Counted from the stretch's first letter, positions 44,822 through 53,847 are shown. The stretch is 64,000 nucleotides of DNA from an uncultured Sphingomonadaceae bacterium (GCA_947499975.1 CANMQE010000002.1:248001-312000), one strand, 5' to 3'. The notes: a model not told the origin generated them from the letters alone. Program-made: numbers and translations.

Positions 44822-45628
44822 TTACTTGCGCGGTGCGTTCGGCGAAGTCGAGGTGGTGGTTGCACCAGCCTTCGTCGTTGCAGGCTTGGCCGTCGGGGCA
44901 GTCGTGGCAGTCGACTTGGCCGGAGCCATTGCCGGCTTCACGGCGCCGTTCGAAGTGATGTTGGCCTGCAGATCGGTGGAGAAGCCCGAAAGCATCGCCG
45001 AAATCTTGCGGTTGCGGCTCATCAGGTAGTTGTAGGCGAACACGGCAGGCACAGCCACCAGCAGACCGATGGCGGTCATGATGAGAGCTTCACCAACCGG
45101 GCCTGCAACCTTGTCGATCGAGGCGGAGCCTTCGAGGCCGATGTTGATCAGGGCGCGGTAGATACCGATCACGGTGCCGAGCAGGCCGACGAAGGGAGCG
45201 GTTGCACCCACCGTTGCGAGGAAGGGCAGGCCGCCGTTCAGCTTGGCCATGATGGCGCTTTCCGAACGCGAGAGCGTGCCGTGCAGCCAGTCATGCGATT
45301 CCAGGCTGTCGCTCATCTTGGAGGATTCGTCACCGGCACGGATGCCGTCGTCGACCAGCTGGCGCCATGCGCTGTCCTTGTCGAACTTCGTGGCGCCTTC
45401 CTTCATCGAGCCGGCACGCCAGAAAGCGGCACGGTTACTGCGGTATTCCTTCATCACCTTGTTCTGCTCGAAGATCTTCGTGAACAGGATGTAGAACGAG
45501 CCAACCGACTGGATGACCAGCACGGCGAGAATGGACCAGGCGACGGGGCCGCCCTGTTCCATGGCTTCCATGAAGCCGAACTGGTTAGCTGGAGCATCTC
45601 CGGCTGCGGCAAGAATTTCGATAAGCAT
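44822..45628 (-). CDS. exbB: ExbB / MotA-TolQ-ExbB proton channel protein
   Basis: A 268-residue proton-channel protein with three helices: about 28-50 (PVAWSILAVLVIQSVGSFYILFTKIF), about 155-180 (LATVGATAPFVGLLGTVIGIYRALI) and about 198-220 (VGEALIMTAIGLLVAVPAVFAYN). The GATAPFVGLLGTVIGI motif is the family signature. The tail after residue 230 is a low-complexity Ala/Thr/Pro/Lys stretch (AKSTATTAPTAKPATTKAGATTTSTSP) typical of a flexible cytoplasmic or periplasmic extension. It follows tonB by 36 bp. Confidence 0.94.
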   Translation of the reverse strand: MLIEILAAAGDAPANQFGFMEAMEQGGPVAWSILAVLVIQSVGSFYILFTKIFEQNKVMKEYRSNRAAFWRAGSMKEGATKFDKDSAWRQLVDDGIRAGDESSKMSDSLESHDWLHGTLSRSESAIMAKLNGGLPFLATVGATAPFVGLLGTVIGIYRALINIGLEGSASIDKVAGPVGEALIMTAIGLLVAVPAVFAYNYLMSRNRKISAMLSGFSTDLQANITSNGAVKPAMAPAKSTATTAPTAKPATTKAGATTTSTSPNAPRK

Positions 45629-45664
45629 GCGATTAAGTCCTCTTCCTAGAGAAAGTCTGTTCGA

Positions 45665-46345
45665 TCAGTTGATCTGATAAACGATATTGGTCGACCAGCT
45701 GCCCGTGGTGGGGTTGCCTGCGTCGTCCAATGCAGGGTTGAAACGAGCGTAACGGGTAATGTCGTCACACGCGGCCTGATCCAGGGTCGGATCGGCAGAC
45801 CGGGTGACCCGGCACGATGCAACGCGACCGTTGGCACCCACGGTGACCGAGACACCGACCGTACCCTCGATCTCACGACGCAGGGCGCGCGAGGGGTAGT
45901 TCTCGATGATTCGGCGCGTCCAGCGGGCCTGGCCGTCCGGCGTCACGCCACGTGCCTGGGAAGGCGGCGGGGGCGGGGCCGGCGGCGGTGCAGGCGGTGC
46001 TGCGGGGGCCGGAGGCGGTATCCTGAGGGCCGGGGGTGCCGGCGGCGGGATGTTCGTCTGCGTGCGGATAGGCGGCGGTGCCACGCTGACGTTAATCGGC
46101 GGTGGCGGCGCTACCGGCGGCGGCGGTGCAACTTCCTGCTCAGGCGGCGGCGGCGGGGGCTCCTCCTCCGGCTCTGGTGGTTCCGGCTCCTCAATATCCA
46201 CGGTGGTCACCCGCTCCGCGATTTCCTTCACCGCCGATATGGCGAGTCCGGAAATGAGCAGGTAGCCCACTGCCACGTGGATGAGGGCAACGATGACAAT
46301 CGAGACAACTCGACTGCCGCTCATTTCTTGGTCAGCGTAAGCCAT
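45665..46345 (-). CDS. tonB: TonB energy-transducing protein
   Basis: A 226-residue TonB: cytoplasmic start, signal-anchor helix (VVSIVIVALIHVAVGYLLISGLAIS, about 13-37), Glu/Pro stretch (VDIEEPEPPEPEEEPPPPPPEQE, about 50-70), Pro/Ala spacer (to about 130) and the C-terminal domain (RWTRRIIENYPSRALRREIEGTVGVSVTVGANGRVASCRVTRSADPTLDQAACDDITRYARFNPA). It spans the periplasm and powers outer-membrane receptors for iron chelates, vitamin B12 or sugars. It is the first gene of the tonB-exbB-exbD cluster and reads away from the long intergenic region. Confidence 0.94.
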   Translation of the reverse strand: MAYADQEMSGSRVVSIVIVALIHVAVGYLLISGLAISAVKEIAERVTTVDIEEPEPPEPEEEPPPPPPEQEVAPPPPVAPPPPINVSVAPPPIRTQTNIPPPAPPALRIPPPAPAAPPAPPPAPPPPPSQARGVTPDGQARWTRRIIENYPSRALRREIEGTVGVSVTVGANGRVASCRVTRSADPTLDQAACDDITRYARFNPALDDAGNPTTGSWSTNIVYQIN

Positions 46346-46691
46346 CCAGTCCCTTCACTCCGTTCTACGTCCAGCCGGATTGAAATCCGGCCCTCAAGAG
46401 ACCACCTGGACGAAGCCGGGCGGTCCCGCATGAATTGTATGCCTATCGTTGATAGCTTGCGACACGTGCCAGACACAATCGAAATTGTGCCAAAAACATC
46501 ACAGCGGGAAATTTTCTATCTATTTTCCCGGACAGACCGTGGCGGCTATTAACGGTCGGATTGGCATGGGGCAAACCCTTTGTTGATTAAGTCACGATTC
46601 ATCATTGCCACGCTGTGATTGGCTCTGGCGTGGACCCCGATGGCGACATCGCGCGTTGTCCTCCCAGTTTCCCGCGCTCAAAAGGATGGCC
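46346..46691. other. 346-bp non-coding gap between divergent tonB and lipoprotein genes
   Basis: I see no gene here. It is richer in A+T than its surroundings near 46480-46530. It holds two short perfect inverted repeats: GCCGGAT-TGAA-ATCCGGC (46374-46391), in the probable tonB leader, and CACAAT-CGAA-ATTGTG (46474-46489), central in the gap and a candidate operator. No Fur-box match was recognised. Confidence 0.5.
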
Positions 46692-47570
46692 ATGTCGACA
46701 CGCATTTCTTCCGCAAAACTACGGGCCGCGCTGACGGCGGGCCTTGCATTTGCCATGGCATCGTGCGCCAGCACCGGCACCGCCATGCCGCAGGATATGC
46801 CTGTCGCGGAGCTGCCGCCTTCGCAGGCGCCCACCTATGCCGATCTGGTGACCATGGCGCTGGAAGCAGACACGGTCGCCATCGTCGCGGTGGAGGACCA
46901 GATCACCTTCCCGCCGGAGCGCGCACCGGATGTCGCGGTTTCGGAAGTCCGCCTCTATATAGAGGCGCTGGTGCAGAACCTGCTGGCAGCGCCGCAGGGC
47001 ATTGGCCAGCAGCTTACCTTCGTCGTCGATCAGCCGCGCGATGCGGATGGCGATGCGCCTGATATCGAGAACCGCCGCTTCGTGATTTTCGGGGATCTTT
47101 CGCGCAGCCCGCCGGGCGCAATCCAGCTCCTTTCTTCCGATTCGATGCTGCCTGCCGGCCCGCAACTGGAAAGCCGCGTGCGCACGGTGTTGACCCAGCT
47201 GGCCGCAGCAGATGCGCCGCCGGTCGTCACCGGCATCCGCGACGTGATCTCGGTGGAAGGCAACCTTGCCGGCGAATCGGAAACGCAGATGTTCGTGGAG
47301 ACCGACACCGGAACGCCCGTATCGCTGAGCGTGATTCGCCGTCCCGGCATGGCGCCCGAATGGGGCATCTCCCTTGGTGAGCTCGTGGACTCCAGCGCCA
47401 CTGCGCCCCGGCCCGACACGCTGGCCTGGTATCGATTTGCCTGCTTCCTTCCGCGCGAGCTGCCCGCCGATTCCTTCCTCCAGACTGATCGCGAATCGCG
47501 CGAAAGGGCGCGCAACGACTACGCCTACGTGCTGTCCGAACTCGGCCCGTGCGAGCGACGCTTTACCTGA
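46692..47570 (+). CDS. lipoprotein of unknown function
   Basis: A 292-residue protein with a lipoprotein signal (RISSAKLRAALTAGLAFAMASC, Cys25 as anchor). The mature part starts acidic/Pro-rich and continues with no domain I recognise. It has repeated short Asp/Pro-containing segments, RDVISVEGNLAGESETQMFVETDTGTPVSLSVI (about 200-232) and a C-terminal helical end with two Cys (FACFLPRE and LGPCERRF), which could form a disulfide. The start is chosen at MSTRISS with AAGGA upstream; ATG 46686 is also possible. It is divergent from tonB. Confidence 0.6.
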   Translation: MSTRISSAKLRAALTAGLAFAMASCASTGTAMPQDMPVAELPPSQAPTYADLVTMALEADTVAIVAVEDQITFPPERAPDVAVSEVRLYIEALVQNLLAAPQGIGQQLTFVVDQPRDADGDAPDIENRRFVIFGDLSRSPPGAIQLLSSDSMLPAGPQLESRVRTVLTQLAAADAPPVVTGIRDVISVEGNLAGESETQMFVETDTGTPVSLSVIRRPGMAPEWGISLGELVDSSATAPRPDTLAWYRFACFLPRELPADSFLQTDRESRERARNDYAYVLSELGPCERRFT

Positions 47571-47661
47571 CCAAAGCAGGACTGCACTGGCCAATCGGCA
47601 GCGCCTTGCCTAACCCGTCCGCCGCTGAAGTATGGCGACAAAGGACGGGGTTGGAAAATCG

Positions 47662-48972
47662 ATGGCTGACAATTTGCGAATCGCACTGGCAGGCTTGGGC
47701 ACGGTGGGTGCGGGCGTGTTGCGCCTGCTGGCCGACAACGGTGAGGCGATCGCCCGCCGCGCGGGTCGTCCGATCCAGGTGGTAGCCGTTTCAGCAAGGG
47801 ATCGCGGCAAGGATCGCGGTGTCGATCTCTCGCCCTACGCCTGGGAAGACGACATGACCGCGCTGGCCGAGCGTGATGACGTGGACGTGGTTGTCGAACT
47901 GGTAGGCGGATCAGACGGCCCAGCCCTGGCCCTGGCGCGAAAGACGCTGGGAGCGGGCACGGGACTCGTCACTGCGAACAAGGCGATGGTGGCCCATCAC
48001 GGGCTGGAACTGGCGCGCCTCGCGGAAGGATCCGACGTACCGCTGCGCTACGAGGCGGCGGTGGCGGGCGGTATTCCCGTGATCAAGGGGCTGGCAGAAG
48101 GCGCGGCCGCCAACCGGATCGAGCGGATCTATGGCATCCTCAACGGCACCTGCAATTACATCCTCTCCGAAATGGAAACCACGGGCCGGGATTTCGGGGA
48201 TGTCCTCGCCGATGCGCAGGCGCTGGGCTATGCAGAGGCAGATCCCACTTTCGATATCGAGGGCGTGGACGCGGCGCACAAGCTCTCCATCCTCGCCAGC
48301 ATCGCCTATGGCACGCAGCTGGATTTCGCTGCGGTCGACACCAATGGCATCAGCCGCATCCGCGCAGCCGACATCGCGCAGGCCCGCGCGCTGGGCTACG
48401 TCATTCGCCTGATCGGCCTTTCCGACTGCGCCGAGAAGGATGGCATGCGCCACCTGTTCCAGCGCGTTGCGCCCTATCTCGTGCCGATCCGGCATCCGCT
48501 GGCTGCGGTGGACGGCCCGACCAACGCCGTGGTGGCAGAGGGCAATCACGTGGGTCGCCTGCTGTTCCAGGGGGCAGGCGCGGGCGATGGTCCCACCGCC
48601 AGCGCCGTGGTGGCAGACCTGGTGGATATTGCGCGCGGCAATCGCATGGCGCCGTTCTCCCAGCCGGTGGAAACGCTGGTGGAGAGCACGCCCGCCGATC
48701 CCGGCGATCGCCGTAACCGCGCCTATGTGCGCTTCACCGTGGCGGATCGTCCCGGCGTGCTGGCGGAAATTACCGCCGCGATGCGCGATGCGGGGGTCTC
48801 TATCGAGAGCATGATCCAGCACGGCCATCCCGAAGAGGATAGCGACGAGCCGGTGCTGGTGGCGATCGTCACCCACGAAGGCCCGGAAAGCGGGGTGACA
48901 AGGGCGCTGGATCTGCTGGAAGGATCTCCGGCGCTGGTGGAAGAACCGCTGGTGATGCGCCTGATTGGCTGA
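47662..48972 (+). CDS. hom: homoserine dehydrogenase
   Basis: A 436-residue enzyme of the aspartate pathway, reducing aspartate semialdehyde to homoserine for threonine and methionine. The NAD(P) domain starts NLRIALAGLGTVGAGVLRLLADN. VVELVGGSDGPALALARKTLGAGTGLVTANKAMVAHHG is at about 80-117. The catalytic region RYEAAVAGGIPVIKGLAEG and GILNGTCNYILSEME (about 135-175) follows. The C-terminal ACT domain (RPGVLAEITAAMRDAGVSIESMIQHG) suggests feedback control by threonine, as in this subfamily. The start MADNLRIA is preferred over a frame from 47632. Confidence 0.96.
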   Translation: MADNLRIALAGLGTVGAGVLRLLADNGEAIARRAGRPIQVVAVSARDRGKDRGVDLSPYAWEDDMTALAERDDVDVVVELVGGSDGPALALARKTLGAGTGLVTANKAMVAHHGLELARLAEGSDVPLRYEAAVAGGIPVIKGLAEGAAANRIERIYGILNGTCNYILSEMETTGRDFGDVLADAQALGYAEADPTFDIEGVDAAHKLSILASIAYGTQLDFAAVDTNGISRIRAADIAQARALGYVIRLIGLSDCAEKDGMRHLFQRVAPYLVPIRHPLAAVDGPTNAVVAEGNHVGRLLFQGAGAGDGPTASAVVADLVDIARGNRMAPFSQPVETLVESTPADPGDRRNRAYVRFTVADRPGVLAEITAAMRDAGVSIESMIQHGHPEEDSDEPVLVAIVTHEGPESGVTRALDLLEGSPALVEEPLVMRLIG

Positions 48973-48984
48973 CCGCGCTGCGGA

Positions 48985-49470
48985 TCAACCCTCCTCCGAC
49001 AGGTCTATCGGCACGCGTTCGCCGGTAATTTGGTTCTCCTGCGTGGGGGCTTCGATGGCGCGCACGGCAGCTGCGTCCTCTGCGCCCAGGGGCTCTGGAA
49101 AGGCCGTCGTGTCGATCAATGGAGGGTAGGGCGGAACCGAGCCCACGCGCATGCAGCTTGGCGGACCGAGTCCGAGCACCCAGCAGGGCGGATCGGTGAG
49201 GCCGGGCACATGCCGCCTGTCCGATTGCACGGGGCGCGGCAGCGGCGACATGTAACGCTCGGCATCTGGAAGTTCGCGGCACACCACGATGGCGCCATCC
49301 TCCCGCACCTCTTCCTCGCAGCGTTTCGGCTCCAACAGTGGAACGGGCTCTTGCGATTCGCGCGCCTCCGTCTCTTCCAGCGCCGGACCGTATACCGCCT
49401 GCGCAGACGCGCCGACGGGCATCAGGATGACTGGAACAGTCGCAAAAAACGCGGCAAGTTGCCTCGACAA
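48985..49470 (-). CDS. secreted protein of unknown function
   Basis: A 161-residue protein with a signal peptide (MSRQLAAFFATVPVILMPVGASAQA) and a mature part rich in Pro, Glu and Arg with four cysteines (EPKRCEEEVREDGAIVVCRELP and PPCWVLGLGPPSCMRVGS). The KRCEE...IVVCRE...ERY pattern is common in small exported sphingomonad proteins. I do not know its function. It is convergent with hom and divergent from glpX. Confidence 0.5.
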   Translation of the reverse strand: MSRQLAAFFATVPVILMPVGASAQAVYGPALEETEARESQEPVPLLEPKRCEEEVREDGAIVVCRELPDAERYMSPLPRPVQSDRRHVPGLTDPPCWVLGLGPPSCMRVGSVPPYPPLIDTTAFPEPLGAEDAAAVRAIEAPTQENQITGERVPIDLSEEG

Positions 49471-49527
49471 TGTGGCCCCCCCGACCTAAGCGCTGTGCCG
49501 ACATTCAGATCGGAGCCTGAATTACTT

Positions 49528-50517
49528 ATGAATTCCAACCAATCCGCAAAAAGCGTTCTCGACCGCGTTCTCGTGATGGAAATGGTGCGCGTTACCGAAG
49601 CCGCCGCCGTTGCAGCCTCCACTCTGGTGGGACGCGGCGACGAGAAGGCAGCCGACGCTGCCGCCGTTGAAGCCATGCGCAGGACATTCGATACGCTGGA
49701 TATCGATGGCACCGTGGTGATCGGCGAGGGCGAGCGTGACGAGGCGCCTATGCTGTATATCGGCGAGAAGGTGGGCGGCGCGCCGGGCAGGGGGCCGAAG
49801 GTGGATATCGCGCTGGACCCGCTGGAAGGCACCACCATCACCGCCAAGGCCGGCCCCAATGCGCTGGCCGTGCTGGCCGCTGCCGAAGAAGGCTGCCTGC
49901 TGAACGCGCCCGACGTCTACATGGACAAGATAGCCGTTGGCCCTGGCTATCCCGAGGACGTGATCGACCTGGCGAAAACGCCCACGCAGAACGTGGAAGC
50001 CGTTGCCAAGGCCAAGGGCGTTGAGCCGAAAGACATAATCGTGTGCGTACTGGATCGTCCGCGCCACGCAGAGCTGATCGCGGAACTGCGCGGCATCGGC
50101 TGCGGCGTGGTGCTGATCGGCGATGGCGACGTGGCGGGTGTGATCGCCACCACCGATCAGGACACCACTATCGACATGTACATGGGATCTGGCGGCGCGC
50201 CCGAAGGCGTGCTGGCCGCTGCGGCGCTTCGCTGCGTGGGCGGGCAGTTCAACGGTCGCCTGCTGTTCCGCAACGATGACGAGCGAAAGCGCGCCGCCAA
50301 GTGGGGCATCGAGGATCTGGACCGCATCTACAAGCTGCACGACCTTGCCAAGGGCGATTGCATCTTTGCCGCAACCGGCGTTACCGACGGCTCGCTGCTG
50401 GACGGCGTGAAGAAGATCCGCCGCCCCAATGGCGAACGCATCATGACCACCGAGAGCGTGGTGATGCGGGCATCGTCGGGCACGGTGCGCTGGGTGCGCG
50501 GCGAGCACCGCATCTAG
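49528..50517 (+). CDS. glpX: class II fructose-1,6-bisphosphatase
   Basis: A 329-residue GlpX-type FBPase of gluconeogenesis. The metal and substrate motifs are IDGTVVIGEGERDEAPMLYIGEKVG (about 54-78), VDIALDPLEGTTITAKAGPNALAVLAAAEEG (about 88-118), YMGSGGAPEGVLAAAALRCVGGQFNGRLLFRNDDE (about 216-250) and IFAATGVTDGSLLDGVK (about 275-293). It starts MNSNQSAKSVLDRVLVMEMVRVTEAAAVAASTLVGRG. It reads away from the secreted-protein gene and is followed 19 bp on by a membrane protein. Confidence 0.96.
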   Translation: MNSNQSAKSVLDRVLVMEMVRVTEAAAVAASTLVGRGDEKAADAAAVEAMRRTFDTLDIDGTVVIGEGERDEAPMLYIGEKVGGAPGRGPKVDIALDPLEGTTITAKAGPNALAVLAAAEEGCLLNAPDVYMDKIAVGPGYPEDVIDLAKTPTQNVEAVAKAKGVEPKDIIVCVLDRPRHAELIAELRGIGCGVVLIGDGDVAGVIATTDQDTTIDMYMGSGGAPEGVLAAAALRCVGGQFNGRLLFRNDDERKRAAKWGIEDLDRIYKLHDLAKGDCIFAATGVTDGSLLDGVKKIRRPNGERIMTTESVVMRASSGTVRWVRGEHRI

Positions 50518-50536
50518 GCCACGTCGAGGTCAGTCA

Positions 50537-51097
50537 GTGGCAGGAATTAAAGTCAGGACATTGCGCGTTTCGCCCATTGGCCTCTCTGTTATCGGCGGGG
50601 TGGTGCTTCTGGCGATAATTGCCGTCCCCGTCCTGCTGCTGTTCGGTGCTGCCGAGTTCAGCGTGTGGGCACTGGGCTGGATACCCGATCTCATCGGTGT
50701 TGCAACGCTGGTATCGCTTGCCCTCGTGCCGCTGGCATTCATTCCCGCAACACGCGGACTGGCGAGCGGGCTGTTCGGCTTTGCATCGCTGATCTTCGGG
50801 ATCAGCCTCTGGCTCTATGCGCTGGCCTCGACCTATATCGAATGGGGCATGCTCGGCGTCATCCTGGGCGTGCTGCTGGCAGGCATCGGCGTGGTGTTCA
50901 CCGGGATGCTGGCCGCGCTGTTCTCGGCGAGCTGGGGCGTGCTGGGCAATATCGCTCTCCTCCTCGCGCTGAGCGTGGCAACGCGTTTCGCCGCCAGCTT
51001 CCTGCACGCCTCGGCAGCGCGCGACTTCCTGCGCAGGAGAACGCAGGAGAACCCTTCGGAAGCGATCATCGACCAGCCAAGCGACGACCATCGTTAA
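50537..51097 (+). CDS. multi-pass membrane protein of unknown function
   Basis: A 186-residue protein with about five hydrophobic segments (around 14-37, 45-68, 75-97, 105-128 and 133-152), then a basic/acidic C-terminal tail (DFLRRRTQENPSEAIIDQPSDDHR). It is likely in the inner membrane. No family was recognised. The start is GTG at 50537, 19 bases after the glpX stop, so it may share the glpX message. Confidence 0.55.
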   Translation: MAGIKVRTLRVSPIGLSVIGGVVLLAIIAVPVLLLFGAAEFSVWALGWIPDLIGVATLVSLALVPLAFIPATRGLASGLFGFASLIFGISLWLYALASTYIEWGMLGVILGVLLAGIGVVFTGMLAALFSASWGVLGNIALLLALSVATRFAASFLHASAARDFLRRRTQENPSEAIIDQPSDDHR

Positions 51098-51159
51098 GGC
51101 GCTGGGCGGGCGAGAAACCGCCAAAGGCCGCCAATCCGTTAACGACCCCATTGCGGACG

Positions 51160-51348
51160 TCAGGATGACTGATCTTTTTCGTACAGGCGGTACAGCCACG
51201 GCGCGGCGGCGATTAAAAGCATGATCGCAGAAAACGAGGGCGGATCAAAACTTACGATTTGCCCTACGACCTGCCAGCCCGCAAACAGGATCGCGGAACC
51301 CCATGCTAGGACCGCAGCGAGCACGAAACAGAAAAAAGTTACCCTCAT
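51160..51348 (-). CDS. small two-helix membrane protein
   Basis: A 62-residue protein, MRVTFFCFVLAAVLAWGSAILFAGWQVVGQIVSFDPPSFSAIMLLIAAAPWLYRLYEKDQSS, given here in outline: two hydrophobic helices (about 3-26 and 40-56) joined by a short polar turn, and a charged C-terminus. Size and composition fit a real small membrane protein, but no family or ribosome-site support is strong. It is convergent with the preceding membrane protein and divergent from prs. Confidence 0.4.
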   Translation of the reverse strand: MRVTFFCFVLAAVLAWGSAILFAGWQVVGQIVSFDPPSFSAIMLLIAAAPWLYRLYEKDQSS

Positions 51349-51452
51349 AGGGACGCGGTATCACGAGCATCTTTTTTCGTCATCTCTCCCGCGTATTTTC
51401 GGCCATACAGCAATCTCTGAGTTCTCCCTAGCGCCGGATGAGAACGCCAACC

Positions 51453-51560
51453 CGGTCGGCGTTCAGCCAACCGCAAGGGCAAACGCCCGCCCGCAGCGGG
51501 CGCAGCTTGCTGCGCGTCTAGCGAGGACGAAGCCGCAGAGGCGGGTTCGCAAAACAAACC
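51453..51560 (+). repeat. structured intergenic repeat, copy 3 (5'-truncated)
   Basis: This copy retains only the 3' half of the element. H4 is recognisable at 51453-51473 (CGGTCGGC/GCCAACCG, 7 of 8 pairs, 5-nt loop). It is followed by CAAGG and a 45-base block (51485-51529) identical to copy 1 (10162-10206), including the TCTAGCGAGGA box. H5 is at 51529-51548 (GAAGCCGC/GCGGGTTC, 7 of 8 pairs, AGAG loop), with a CAAAACAAAC tail. The 5' constant box TCCTCGC and hairpins H1 and H3 are missing. The copy lies in the 300-bp gap upstream of prs, which is otherwise non-coding. Confidence 0.75.
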
Positions 51561-51648
51561 TGCACGACAACCGCCATCCGCCACGTTGCAATTCCATGAC
51601 GCTCGGCTAGGGCGAACCCACCGCCTCAACCCCAAGGGATTCGCATCC

Positions 51649-52584
51649 ATGAAAATCATGTCCGGCAATTCCAATCTGCCGCTCGCCCGCGCCATTGCCG
51701 GCTATCTCGAAGTTCCCCTCACCGACGCCAGCGTCCGCCGCTTTGCCGACGAGGAAGTGTTCATCGAGATTCACGAGAACGTGCGCGGGGAGGACGTGTT
51801 CATCGTCCAGTCCACCAGTTTTCCGGCGAATGACAACCTCATGGAGCTGCTGATCGGGATCGACGCGCTGCGCCGTGCCTCGGCCAAGCGGATCACCGCC
51901 GTGGTGCCCTATTTCGGCTATGCCCGGCAGGATCGCAAACCCGGCCCGCGCACGCCGATTTCGGCAAAGCTGGTCGCGAACCTGATTACCGAGGCAGGCG
52001 CGGATCGCGTGCTGGCGGTCGACCTGCACGCAGGCCAGATCCAGGGCTTCTTCGATATCCCGACGGACAATCTCTACGCCGCGCCCACGATGGCGGCGGA
52101 CATTCAGGCGCGCTACGGCGACAAGGAACTGATGGTCGTCTCCCCCGACGTGGGCGGTGTGGTGCGCGCCCGCGCGCTGGCAAAGCGACTGGACAATGCC
52201 CCGCTGGCCATCGTCGACAAGCGCCGCGATCGCCCTGGCGAGAGCGAGGTGATGAACATCATCGGCGACGTGAAGGGCCGCTGCTGCATCCTGATCGACG
52301 ATATCGTGGATTCGGGCGGCACGCTGTGCAACGCGGCGCAGGCGCTGCTGGATCAGGGCGCGAAAAGCGTGACGGCCTACATCACACACGGCGTGCTGTC
52401 GGGCGGCGCGGTGGCGCGCATCAACAAGTCCGCGCTGGAAGAACTGGTGATCTCCGATTCCATCCAGCCGACCGATGCCGCCAAGGATTCGAAATCCATC
52501 CGCATTCTGCCCATCGCGCCGCTGCTGGGTGAGGCAATTCGCCGCATTGCCGACGAGAGCAGCGTATCCAGCCTGTTCGACTGA
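51649..52584 (+). CDS. prs: ribose-phosphate pyrophosphokinase (PRPP synthetase)
   Basis: A 311-residue PRPP synthetase making phosphoribosyl pyrophosphate from ribose 5-phosphate and ATP. It starts [56 protein letters not shown]. The middle has [58 protein letters not shown] (about 90-148), the flexible loop and substrate site. The PRPP loop is [20 protein letters not shown] (about 213-232). Its product feeds the pur, apt and his genes also found here. The next gene (hisN) starts 2 bases after the stop. Confidence 0.97.
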   Translation: MKIMSGNSNLPLARAIAGYLEVPLTDASVRRFADEEVFIEIHENVRGEDVFIVQSTSFPANDNLMELLIGIDALRRASAKRITAVVPYFGYARQDRKPGPRTPISAKLVANLITEAGADRVLAVDLHAGQIQGFFDIPTDNLYAAPTMAADIQARYGDKELMVVSPDVGGVVRARALAKRLDNAPLAIVDKRRDRPGESEVMNIIGDVKGRCCILIDDIVDSGGTLCNAAQALLDQGAKSVTAYITHGVLSGGAVARINKSALEELVISDSIQPTDAAKDSKSIRILPIAPLLGEAIRRIADESSVSSLFD

Positions 52585-52585
52585 G

Positions 52586-53365
52586 ATGAACCTCGCCGCT
52601 GAAATCGCGCTCGCCCACCGTCTTGCCGACGTTGCGCGGCAGGAAATCCGTCCGCTTTTCCGCTCCGGCGTGGAGAGCGAGGCGAAGGACGACGCCTCGC
52701 CCGTGACGATCGCCGATCGCAATGCCGAGGAGGCCATGCGCAAGCTTATCGAGGCGGAGTTTTCCGGCGACGGCATCCACGGCGAGGAATTCGGCGTGAA
52801 GGATGGCGTTTCCGGCCGCCAGTGGGTGCTGGACCCTATCGATGGCACCACGGCCTTCCTTGCCGGCCGCCCGATTTTCGGCACGTTGATCGCGCTTCTG
52901 GTGGAGGGCTTTCCGGTGCTCGGCATGATCGACCAGCCAATTGCGTCGGAGCGGTGGCTGGGGGTTGCGGGAGAGCCGACCACCTTCAACGGCAGGCGCG
53001 TGGAAACCCGCCGCTGCCGCGAACTGTCCGCCGCCAGCCTTGCCACCACCGGCCCGCACTATCTCAGCCAGTCCGAGGGCGACGTATTCATGGCGCTGGC
53101 CGCCAAGACCGATCACCGGCGCATGGTGATGGGCGGCGATTGCTACAATTACGCTTGCCTTGCCTCCGGCCACCTCGACGTGGTGTGCGAGGCCGGGCTT
53201 AAACTGCACGACTACGCCGCGCTTGTCCCCGTGGTTGAGGGCGCAGGCGGCATGATGTGCGACTGGGCGGGCGAGCCTTTGCACGCAGGCTCCGACGGCA
53301 CCGTGCTGGCGCTGGGCGATCCGGCGCGGCTGGAAGACGTACTTGAAGCGATGGGAGGCCAGTGA
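52586..53365 (+). CDS. hisN: histidinol-phosphatase (inositol-monophosphatase family)
   Basis: A 259-residue IMPase-fold phosphatase that matches HisN, the enzyme removing phosphate from histidinol phosphate. Metal sites: IHGEEFGVKDG (Glu, about 66-76), QWVLDPIDGTTAFLAGRPIFGTLIALL (about 81-107) and HDYAALVPVVEGAGGMMCDWAGEPL (second Asp, about 212-235). The FLAGRPIFGTL stretch fits HisN better than CysQ or SuhB. It follows prs, which supplies PRPP for histidine synthesis. Its stop overlaps the start of the next gene. Confidence 0.88.
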   Translation: MNLAAEIALAHRLADVARQEIRPLFRSGVESEAKDDASPVTIADRNAEEAMRKLIEAEFSGDGIHGEEFGVKDGVSGRQWVLDPIDGTTAFLAGRPIFGTLIALLVEGFPVLGMIDQPIASERWLGVAGEPTTFNGRRVETRRCRELSAASLATTGPHYLSQSEGDVFMALAAKTDHRRMVMGGDCYNYACLASGHLDVVCEAGLKLHDYAALVPVVEGAGGMMCDWAGEPLHAGSDGTVLALGDPARLEDVLEAMGGQ

Positions 53366-53793
53366 TGCGCCTGTTTGTTTACGGCGTTCTGATGAAGGAA
53401 CTGGCAGAAGGCCAGGCGGCAGACCTGGTCGCCGCACTCGATTCGGGCCTTCCCGCCACTACTCGCGGCAAGCTGTATGGCGTGAAGGGCAGGGATGGCG
53501 GATGGTATCCGATCCTGTTGCCCGACCCGCAGGGCGCGGAAGTCTATGGCGTGGTGCACGAGGCAGGCGCAATGGAATGGCAGGCGATGGACACGTTCGA
53601 GGACGCGCACGACGGCCCCGATGCCGAATATCGCCGCCAGACGATCCCCGTAATGCTGCCCAATGCGCTGGTGGTGGATGCGCAGGCCTATTGCTACGCC
53701 CGCACCGTGCCTGATGGAGCAGAACCGATCGACGGCGGCAGTTTCGCAGCCTGGCTCAGCGAAACCGGGCGCCGCGCCATCACTTCGCGCTGA
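53365..53793 (+). CDS. gamma-glutamylcyclotransferase family (AIG2-like) protein
   Basis: A 142-residue protein with the AIG2-like/GGCT fold. It starts MRLFVYGVLMKELAEGQAADLVAAL, where YGVL (usually YGTL) is the substrate-binding motif. It continues with TRGKLYGVKGRDGGWYPILLPDPQGAEVYGVVHEAGAMEWQAMDTFEDA, where the catalytic Glu of the fold would lie in the EAGAMEWQAMDTFED part. The reaction (cyclisation of gamma-glutamyl amines) is inferred from the family. It overlaps hisN (TGATG). Confidence 0.75.
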   Translation: MRLFVYGVLMKELAEGQAADLVAALDSGLPATTRGKLYGVKGRDGGWYPILLPDPQGAEVYGVVHEAGAMEWQAMDTFEDAHDGPDAEYRRQTIPVMLPNALVVDAQAYCYARTVPDGAEPIDGGSFAAWLSETGRRAITSR

Positions 53794-53812
53794 GAGCACG
53801 TGGTCGGCAGGC

Positions 53813-53847
53813 TTGCATTCCTGCGCAGAACCGCTATTTGCGCGCCC
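53813..53847 (+). promoter_or_regulatory. rpmI-rplT promoter with GC-rich discriminator
   Basis: TTGCAT (53813-53818), a 16-base spacer and TATTTG (53835-53840), followed at once by CGCGCCC (53841-53847). The rpmI start is about 90 bases downstream, leaving room for an L20-type leader, though I found no L20 binding site. Confidence 0.5.

Noticed and set aside
46474..46489. CACAAT-CGAA-ATTGTG palindrome upstream of tonB as a Fur or iron-regulator site
   Set aside because: The sequence does not match a Fur, RirA or Irr consensus I know; kept only as an unnamed palindrome in the intergenic entry.
51421..51649. Leader riboswitch ahead of prs
   Set aside because: The structure there is explained by repeat copy 3; no known purine or PRPP riboswitch core was seen.
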